Below, piece by piece: positions 1 through 5,130 of a stretch of DNA of 10,072 nucleotides. The stretch is from NCBI GenBank assembly GCA_000434395.1, contig FR878781.1, positions 547 to 10,618 of the forward strand, written 5' to 3'. How positions within the stretch are numbered: the first letter of the stretch is position 1; each line of letters begins with the position of its first letter. The stretch comes from Clostridium sp. CAG:568 (GTDB taxonomy: Bacteria; Bacillota_I; Bacilli_A; RFN20; CAG-288). The notes beneath the pieces were generated by a model. That model saw only the letters and a list, made by a program, of their open reading frames with translations. It was not told the origin of the DNA and did not search any database. The position numbers and the translations under genes were made by a program.

Positions 1-10
1 AAAAAGATAA

Positions 11-697
11 AAAAAAATAATTTATCTTTTTACATTATTAAACTTTCCATTTTCTTTATTAGGCTGTGGTTCACAGTCTCAAATAAATAGACTTAGACCC
101 TTAGCAACCCCTCAATCATTTATCAACTATTTAGATTCTCATAGTGATGAAAAAAAGAACGTAGAATGGTTCGGAAGTACCTATGATTTTACTGAAAACA
201 GGAGCTTTTACAAAAAAGGAAAGGAGTCTAGTAACTTCTTGGGGACTTGTTTTTTTAGTACTGAAAGAGGTGATGAAACTCAAGAACTTCCATCGAACTT
301 TTGGGGATTAATAACTATTACTATTATTTATCCAGTTTCTAATGGCTTTTTCTCAAAAAGTTATTATCGATATAACATGACATTCAACTATAAATTCGAT
401 GTAAGAGTTGCTTTTGATAATCCAATAGGTGATATTTTTGCCGATACAGTTGGTCCATCTAATCATTTCTTTACGAATTCCAAGACTTTCACTAAAATCA
501 ACAACTTTTTTCCCAAGCTGCAAAGGAAAATAATGATTAAATACTCTTTATTCAATAAAAGCATATTTATAGATCCTTCAAATTTTACCTATTCTTTCAA
601 TGAAAAAGATTTAAGAGAAGATGACACTTTAAAAAATTGCTTGAATGAAGAAAAATTCTTAGCATTTTTAAACCTAAATGTTATTCATTCGGAATAG
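11..697 (+). CDS. Putative lipoprotein of unknown function, 5' end frameshifted or off-window
   Basis: The open frame runs from just after an in-frame TAA at 8-10 to TAG at 695-697, about 228 codons. Its first residues read KKIIYLFTLLNFPFSLLGC, a basic n-region, a hydrophobic core and a lipobox (LLGC, Cys codon at 65-67) followed by GSQS. This is the pattern of a type II signal peptide, so the product should be a lipid-anchored surface protein. The mature part (about 210 residues) is polar and aromatic-rich and matches no family I recognise. There is no ATG, GTG or TTG between the TAA and the signal peptide. The first in-frame TTG, at 239, would delete the signal peptide and is a poor start. 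Removing one A from the nine-A run at 9-17 joins frame 1 (KKIKK) to this frame and gives a normal lipoprotein N-terminus whose ATG would lie just left of the window. The lipobox call is strong; the function is unknown. Confidence 0.6.
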   Translation, partial: KKIIYLFTLLNFPFSLLGCGSQSQINRLRPLATPQSFINYLDSHSDEKKNVEWFGSTYDFTENRSFYKKGKESSNFLGTCFFSTERGDETQELPSNFWGLITITIIYPVSNGFFSKSYYRYNMTFNYKFDVRVAFDNPIGDIFADTVGPSNHFFTNSKTFTKINNFFPKLQRKIMIKYSLFNKSIFIDPSNFTYSFNEKDLREDDTLKNCLNEEKFLAFLNLNVIHSE

Positions 698-927
698 ATA
701 TTTCGGACAAGTGCAATCTTATTTGTTCTTATTGTTTCAATAAAAATATGACGGGAAGAATTATTTCTTTTGAAAAAGCAAAAGGCTTTCTTGATAAGAT
801 GTTCTCTACTTTTCCTAATGGTGAAAAATACTTTGTTGATCTTTCTGGAAAAGGTGAACCCCTCATGAATCTACCCGTGATTTTAAAAATTGCAAGGTAT
901 TGTCAAGATAAGCCTTCCAGTCTTTAG
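645..927 (+). pseudogene. Radical SAM enzyme, N-terminal fragment cut by the IS
   Basis: The frame that opens at 649 encodes GIDISDKCNLICSYCF, containing CxxxCxxC (cysteine codons at 712-714, 724-726 and 733-735). This is the [4Fe-4S] ligand motif of radical SAM enzymes. About 50 residues later comes VDLSGKGEPLMN, matching the GGxEP-like SAM-binding segment usual after the cluster motif, here as GKGEP. No start codon exists in this frame. Deleting one A from the five-A run at 650-654 puts ATG 645 in frame and gives MKKILSIFKPKCYSFGIDIS, a convincing N-terminus. The reading enters the IS left end at 914 and stops at TAG 925-927, so only about 90 residues of a roughly 300-450-residue family remain, without the rest of the barrel or any SPASM domain. 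The substrate cannot be inferred. The start overlaps the 3' end of the lipoprotein gene. Confidence 0.72.
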
Positions 928-937
928 GTATGCCTAG
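914..937 (+). repeat. Left terminal inverted repeat of the IS
   Basis: The repeat begins CTTCCAGTCTTT and ends AGGTATGCCTAG. It matches the reverse complement of 2570-2593 at 21 of 24 positions, with differences at repeat positions 7, 10 and 12. The last 12 bases (AGGTATGCCTAG) are identical in both ends. It also supplies the TAG that terminates the interrupted radical SAM reading. Confidence 0.88.
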
Positions 938-1014
938 ATAATAGGGAACGCCTCGAAAATGCCCAGACCATCGGCAAAATCAGGCAAATTCCCTCTTTTC
1001 TTTTGGCCAGAAAT

Positions 1015-1035
1015 AGCATACTATATTAGTATGCT
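1015..1035 (+). promoter_or_regulatory. Perfect hairpin directly upstream of the transposase ribosome binding site
   Basis: AGCATACTA (1015-1023) and TAGTATGCT (1027-1035) are perfect complements separated by TAT. The Shine-Dalgarno TAGGAGGG starts only about 3 nt later (1038-1045). In the RNA, a 9-bp stem here would sit against the ribosome landing site. Several IS elements use such 5' structures to damp translation from read-through transcripts. The palindrome could instead be a binding site for the transposase or a regulator. The structure is seen directly; its role is inferred. Confidence 0.5.
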
Positions 1036-1049
1036 TATAGGAGGGCAGT

Positions 1050-2573
1050 ATGGCAATACCTGAATGGGCGAAAAGACTGAAGGGAAAGAAGCAGCTGATC
1101 AAGGACGTCGGAGGAAGGTTCTACCTCTACGAGGCCAAGTATGTCTATTCTTCAGAGAGGAAGAGGACCATGACAAAGCCGGGAAAGTATCTAGGGCGTC
1201 TGGACGAGGAGAAGGGGCTGATCAAGGCCGACATCAGAATGAATGCCGATGACCTCAAATCAATATCCGCTCCCCTCGAATACAAGGCAACCGCCCTTCT
1301 CGAGGAACTCGGTTCCGACATAAGAGAGAACCTGAGAGAGTGCTTCGGAACCGAAGACGGCGATGCGATAATGGCCATAGGGAAACTTGGCCTGACGGAC
1401 AAGCAGCCGGAGAGGAGGATAAGGAACGCATATGAATGTTCGTATGAGAGTATAGCCCATCCGGGCCTTGCCCTTTCGAAGTCGTCGATATCGCTCCTGT
1501 CGGAGAGGATAGGGAAGAACAGGGACGCACAGCTCAAGTTCATGCACAAGTATATCGACGATTCCTCGCACATCATCTTCGACGGAACAAGACTCGTATG
1601 CTATTCCAAAGGCATATCAGAGGCAAGGATAGGATACAACCACAATCAGATCTGGGATCCCCAGGTGAACCTCATGTACTGTTTCTCCCTAAAACCTGTG
1701 AAGTCTCCCGTCTATTATTTTCCTTTTCCCGGAAACAGCCCCGATCTGTCGAACATAGGATACTGCATAAAGGAGGCAGGAATAAAAAACGTCGTCCTCA
1801 TCGCCGACAAAGGCTTCAGGGACGATGCCAATTCCATGCTGATGAAAGAGAACGGAATCATTTTCCTTGCCCCTCTGAAGAGGAACGACTCCTCGATCGA
1901 CTACGGATTCATGGGAGAACAGGCTGGTACCGCGGTTCCGTTCGGCGCCAATGTATTCACCTATCATGGAAGAGCCATCTGTTTCAGGACCATACAGGAA
2001 TACGAATACAAGGACGTAAGGAAGAAGAGAGCTTCGCGTGGCAGGCCCAAGGCAGACGAAAAGCCGGAATACGAAGAGATAAGGCAGGACAAGATCGTCC
2101 TGTTCCTTGATACGGAACTGAAGAACGAGGAAGAGAGCACTTATTGCCAGAACATGGCAAACGGAGTCAAGGGATACACACCCGAAGGACTGAAGGAATC
2201 ATCTAAATACTTCGGGACCATCGCATTGGCGATGAACTCCGACATCTCTCCGAAAGAGATGTTCGAGATGTACAAGGAAAGGGAACTCATCGAGGACGGC
2301 AACAAGGCTTACAAGCATGTGCTCGGAAAATTCGCATCGAACAAAACGAACAGCTTCACCTATTCGGGATGGCTCTTCTTCAACCACATCTCGCTGATGC
2401 TCTACTATCGCATCCTTGCGAAGATAAAGGAGAAGAACCTCCAGTCCAACTGTTCGGTCGAGGACGTAATTGATGTCACAAGAAGGATAACGCGGATGAA
2501 GGTCGGGGACGAATGGATTGAGAAGACGCCGGCATTGAGCGACATGAAGCCGTATAAGGAGATCTTCGACTAG
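1050..2573 (+). CDS. IS4-clan DDE transposase (507 aa)
   Basis: This gene encodes the cut-and-paste transposase of the surrounding IS. The first catalytic aspartate is D178 in IIFDGTRL and the second is D253 in VLIADKGF. The catalytic glutamate is E415 in the signature Y408-(2)-R411-(3)-E415-(6)-K422, an exact fit to the YREK motif of the IS4 superfamily. The N-terminus (GRFYLYEAKYVYSSERKR...GKYLGR) resembles the DNA-binding opening of IS1634-type transposases found in bacteria and methanogenic archaea. The length is normal for that group, and no stop or frameshift interrupts the gene. ATG 1050 is preceded by GGAGGG at a proper distance. The TAG stop at 2571-2573 lies inside the right inverted repeat, so the gene uses the whole element. 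It should be active judged by its catalytic residues alone. Several open frames on both strands inside it are shadows. Confidence 0.92.
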   Translation: MAIPEWAKRLKGKKQLIKDVGGRFYLYEAKYVYSSERKRTMTKPGKYLGRLDEEKGLIKADIRMNADDLKSISAPLEYKATALLEELGSDIRENLRECFGTEDGDAIMAIGKLGLTDKQPERRIRNAYECSYESIAHPGLALSKSSISLLSERIGKNRDAQLKFMHKYIDDSSHIIFDGTRLVCYSKGISEARIGYNHNQIWDPQVNLMYCFSLKPVKSPVYYFPFPGNSPDLSNIGYCIKEAGIKNVVLIADKGFRDDANSMLMKENGIIFLAPLKRNDSSIDYGFMGEQAGTAVPFGANVFTYHGRAICFRTIQEYEYKDVRKKRASRGRPKADEKPEYEEIRQDKIVLFLDTELKNEEESTYCQNMANGVKGYTPEGLKESSKYFGTIALAMNSDISPKEMFEMYKERELIEDGNKAYKHVLGKFASNKTNSFTYSGWLFFNHISLMLYYRILAKIKEKNLQSNCSVEDVIDVTRRITRMKVGDEWIEKTPALSDMKPYKEIFD

Positions 2574-2593
2574 GCATACCTCAGGATTGGAAG
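2570..2593 (-). repeat. Right terminal inverted repeat of the IS
   Basis: Read on the minus strand, it starts CTTCCAATCCTG and ends AGGTATGCCTAG, pairing with 914-937 with three mismatches. It overlaps the last codon boundary and the stop of the transposase gene. Confidence 0.88.
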
Positions 2594-3065
2594 TTTCGGA
2601 TTAAATATAAATATTTTTAAGCAAACTTGGAGATGATGAAATAATAAAATTGGCTTTGGCGTGTGACTTGTTAAAAAATTTTCCATCGACTGAAATGGAA
2701 CAGAACGGAATGTATGTTTTAAGATTTGATAGGCTAATTACAGTTATATCAAAAAAATGAAGGGAAAATAGGGCAGGCATCTTATGAATGCTCAATGCCT
2801 TCTTTTAATGATCATGAAATTTTGAGAAGTGACTTGGCGAACAAAGGCACAAAAATAACGCCAAAAAAATTTGAATGAAAATGACATTGATTATTTAAAA
2901 GGGATAATTAAACATGAAATGTTGCATACTTTGTGGTTCAAGGATATTTATGACAAGTCATTGCAAGATCGCACAATTATGTTTTTTGATTGCGAAAAGG
3001 GTCCACAATACATTCACCACCTTTTTATTTTACTTGTTTATGAGCTCTCAAGGCCCATAAAATAG
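2594..3065 (+). pseudogene. Zinc metalloprotease (HExxHxxxxxD) remnant, 5'-truncated and three times frameshifted
   Basis: Three overlapping open stretches in successive frames make one continuous protein if one base is dropped from each of three homopolymers: T5 at 2614-2618, A7 at 2751-2757 and A7 at 2863-2869. The pieces read FGLNINI / LSKLGDDEIIKLALACDLL... / NEGKIGQASYECSMPSFNDHE... / NLNENDIDYLKGIIKHEMLH.... The last piece carries HEMLHTLWFKD: His codons at 2913 and 2925 and the Asp codon at 2943. This fits the HExxHxxGxxD/H zinc site of metzincin-like proteases, except that the usual Gly is Trp (TGG, one base from GGG). The 5' end is lost at the IS. The frame ends at TAG 3063-3065, its tail overlapping the 3' end of the convergent ATPase gene. 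With several lesions and a changed motif residue, the gene is almost certainly dead unless the lesions are sequence errors. The family beyond HExxH metalloprotease is uncertain. Confidence 0.65.
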
Positions 3066-4887
3066 AGATCAAATCTATTCCTTCCTGACATATAGCACCT
3101 ATGATGGCGGGAAGTACTCCAAACGCTGCAACTATCATTAATATTATGCAAGTTGTTATTCCTATTAAAACAGCTTGTCTTCCTATTTTTAAAGTATGTA
3201 TTGATATTTTCTTAGCTAATACAATGCTATCTATCGAATCATTTAAAATGATGATATCGCTGACCTCACTGATAGCACCATCATTTCCGCTTTGCATTGC
3301 TATTCCTATGTCTGCATTTGCTAAGCAAGGTGTATCGTTTATTCCATCTCCTACCATTGCTATAGGTCTATCGTCATCACTTGCAGAAGTTATTATATTT
3401 AATTTGTCCTGAGGCGATAAAGATGAATAGTATTTATCAATTCCAGCTTCTTTTGCGATTCTAGAAGCAGTTTTCTCGTTATCACCGGTAAGCATGATGA
3501 TCTTATTGACATTAATATCTCTTAATGAAGATAAAGCTTCTTTTGTATCTTTTTTAAGTTTATCTCTAAAGATGATATATCCGGCAGGATTATCATTCAC
3601 TGATAACCCTACTAATGTTTCACCTTTTTCTATATTATCATCTAAAGATACAAAAGATCTGTTTCCTACTTTATATTTAACTCCGTCTATAAACCCTTCA
3701 ACTCCTTTTCCCGGATATTCTTTGATATCAGACGCTTTTAATAGATTTGTTTGATTTGATGATTCTATTATAGATTTAGCAAAGATGTGATTGGAATTAA
3801 TTTCAAGACTAGCCATATATAAGAGTAAATCATCTTTTGAATAATCACCTATAGCTTCTATTTTTGAAATCGATGGTTTTCCATTGGTTAGAGTTCCTGT
3901 TTTGTCGAAAGCAAAAGTCTTAGTATTTGCTAGTTTTTCAAATGCGATAGGATCTTTTATTAAGATGTTCTTTTTATAGGCTTGCGATATTCCTGAAATC
4001 ATTGCAATCGGAGCTGCTAATAATAAAGGGCAAGGAGAAGCGACTACCAATACTTCGACAAATCTAGTAAAGCCATCCATCAATGAGATTGATGGATTTG
4101 TAATATAAGCAATAAGCCAACCTAATCCTGCTAGTAGATAAGAAACAATAGTGAATGGAATTGCTAATTTATCAGTCATTTTTACAAATTTAGATGGCTT
4201 TTTATCCACTTCTTTAGCTAATTTAACGATAGTTTGATACTGAGAATCAGCATCTTTTTTATCGACTCTAGCAATAATAGGAGAATCACCATTTATAAAT
4301 CCCGATAGTATTTTGTCTCCTGCTTTTTTTGATTCTGGAATACTTTCTCCTGTTAGAGAAGACATGTTGAATGGTGAGTTTCCATCGATTATCGTCGAAT
4401 CCAATGGAACTGTTTCATTAGGCTTTATCAAAAACAAATCACCTATTTTTGCTTCTTTTATGTCTATATCCATACAATACCCGCTATCGGTCAATAGATG
4501 AACAACTTTAGGTGTCTTATTTATGAGCTCAGTCAATTCTTTATTTGCTTTCCTTGAAGAAAAAGACTCTAAAGCCTGACCAGAAGCCATCATAATCATT
4601 ATCATAAGACAAGCCCAATAACCTTCGATAGTAATTCCGTTTATGGTGTCATTGACAAATAGAGTAGAAATAATAGAAGTCAAAGCTAAAATATCTAATC
4701 CTACATGTCCTTCTATTAAATCTTTTATCATACTTACGACAGTAATAATTACAAAAATTGCAGCACATGAATGGATGAGGATAAGAGAGACTAGATTCAA
4801 CTGGAATCCAAATTGAAATATTAAAGCTAATATTCCAACAACAATCGTCAAAATAATTAAGTAATAATTAGATAAGAACTTTTTCAT
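3025..4887 (-). CDS. P1B-type heavy-metal-translocating ATPase (620 aa, SPC-type)
   Basis: This is a membrane pump that moves a transition-metal ion, usually outwards, using ATP. Membrane segments flank the actuator domain (TGES at 179-182). The transport helix contains SPCPLL (284-289) in place of the CPC of copper and zinc/cadmium pumps. The phosphorylation site is D328 in DKTGT. TGDN (467-470) and GDGIND (513-518) complete the P domain, and the last helix pair holds QEGID with E602. There is no N-terminal CxxC metal-binding domain; the protein starts directly with hydrophobic segments. In the nucleotide domain the family's HP motif reads H367-Ile. The cargo cannot be read from the sequence: SPC occurs in cobalt-type P1B-4 pumps, but SPCPLL with QEGID belongs to a less-characterised group. 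ATG at 4885-4887 has AAAGGA 13-19 nt upstream. The gene has its own promoter and a structured leader, and its 3' end overlaps the protease remnant tail-to-tail. Confidence 0.93.
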   Translation of the reverse strand: MKKFLSNYYLIILTIVVGILALIFQFGFQLNLVSLILIHSCAAIFVIITVVSMIKDLIEGHVGLDILALTSIISTLFVNDTINGITIEGYWACLMIMIMMASGQALESFSSRKANKELTELINKTPKVVHLLTDSGYCMDIDIKEAKIGDLFLIKPNETVPLDSTIIDGNSPFNMSSLTGESIPESKKAGDKILSGFINGDSPIIARVDKKDADSQYQTIVKLAKEVDKKPSKFVKMTDKLAIPFTIVSYLLAGLGWLIAYITNPSISLMDGFTRFVEVLVVASPCPLLLAAPIAMISGISQAYKKNILIKDPIAFEKLANTKTFAFDKTGTLTNGKPSISKIEAIGDYSKDDLLLYMASLEINSNHIFAKSIIESSNQTNLLKASDIKEYPGKGVEGFIDGVKYKVGNRSFVSLDDNIEKGETLVGLSVNDNPAGYIIFRDKLKKDTKEALSSLRDINVNKIIMLTGDNEKTASRIAKEAGIDKYYSSLSPQDKLNIITSASDDDRPIAMVGDGINDTPCLANADIGIAMQSGNDGAISEVSDIIILNDSIDSIVLAKKISIHTLKIGRQAVLIGITTCIILMIVAAFGVLPAIIGAICQEGIDLISILWALRAHKQVK

Positions 4888-4899
4888 TGTAAATCACCG

Positions 4900-5040
4900 G
4901 TCCTTTCAAGAGTTCTATCTTTAAATAGTTTGTCGCCTGAAAAGGATTGCTCCTTTTCTGCCGTCGTCACCTTATATAAGGTCTAACGGAATCTTGTAAG
5001 TCACCTGTGGATTTACCACTACACACCCTTTCGGGATAGC
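4900..5040 (-). promoter_or_regulatory. Structured 5' leader of the P1B ATPase, candidate translational riboswitch
   Basis: The region between the predicted start of transcription near 5040 and the ATG is packed with potential stems. In transcript order these are: CCC-GAAA-GGG (5035-5026), GUGG-UAAAU-CCAC (5019-5007), CCGU...ACGG (4989-4986 with 4964-4961) closing over the palindrome ACCUUAUAUAAGGU (4982-4969), and GAAAAGGA-GCAA-UCCUUUUC (4958-4939). Two loops are GNRA tetraloops. The 3' half of the last stem plus AGG (UCCUUUUCAGG, 4946-4936) can also pair with the Shine-Dalgarno stretch CUUGAAAGGA (4910-4901), about 10 pairs with one bulge. Opening and covering the ribosome site are therefore alternatives. 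No U-tract follows, so control would be at translation. I see no match to known metal riboswitch consensus sequences. The 14-bp palindrome could instead be a DNA operator. Confidence 0.5.
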
Positions 5041-5046
5041 ACTTTT

Positions 5047-5075
5047 AATATAATGGTTTGATAAATGGAAATCAA
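5047..5075 (-). promoter_or_regulatory. Sigma-70-type promoter for the P1B ATPase
   Basis: On the minus strand, TTGATT (5075-5070) is followed by a 17-bp spacer and TATATT (5052-5047). Transcription would begin at about 5040, right at the first hairpin of the leader. It lies just beyond the terminator of the upstream minus-strand gene, so the ATPase appears to be an independent unit. Confidence 0.6.
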
Positions 5076-5080
5076 TATCC

Positions 5081-5116
5081 AAATAAAAATAAAAAAGCCT
5101 TAGGATTGGCTAAGAC
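5081..5116 (-). terminator. Intrinsic terminator of the AAA+/M41 protease gene
   Basis: On the minus strand, GUCUUAG (5116-5110) pairs with CUAAGGC (5103-5097, one U-G pair) across a CCAAUC loop, followed by UUUUUUAUUUUUAUUU. It lies about 15 bp after the TAA of the protease gene and separates it from the ATPase promoter. Confidence 0.72.
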
Positions 5117-5130
5117 TTTGACATATATAT

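Larger units (their letters stand above)
914..2593 (+). mobile_element. Complete insertion sequence, IS4-clan (IS1634-like), about 1.68 kb
   Basis: The element is bounded by 24-bp terminal inverted repeats (914-937 and 2570-2593), 21 of 24 positions matching. It holds a single transposase gene filling nearly all of the interior. Its base composition is clearly more G+C rich than both flanks, and its codons favour C/G in third position (ATC, CTC, GAC, AAG), unlike the A/T-ending codons of the resident genes. This points to recent arrival from a less A+T-rich host. No direct repeat is visible next to the ends: the left flank is ...AAGATAAGC and the right flank TTTCGGATT.... The genes on the two sides are also unrelated, which suggests that a deletion or recombination between IS copies followed insertion. 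The exact IS family name needs a database comparison. Confidence 0.9.

Noticed and set aside
239..697. A 152-aa protein starting at TTG 239
   Set aside because: The same frame extends 228 bp upstream and contains a full lipoprotein signal peptide, so 239 is an internal codon and not the start.
1145..2387. Several open frames of 60-170 codons on both strands inside the transposase region
   Set aside because: They overlap a complete DDE transposase with all catalytic residues, lack recognisable motifs, and arise from the higher G+C content of the element.
2601..2795. Minus-strand open frame of 64 codons
   Set aside because: It is antisense to the metalloprotease remnant, whose plus-strand reading gives sensible protein sequence. 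No ribosome binding site or motif supports the minus strand.
2995..3030. Possible terminator AAAAGG...CCTTTTT at the end of the protease remnant
   Set aside because: The loop is long (about 20 nt) and the inner bases pair poorly. The T-run belongs to the 3' end of the convergent ATPase gene.
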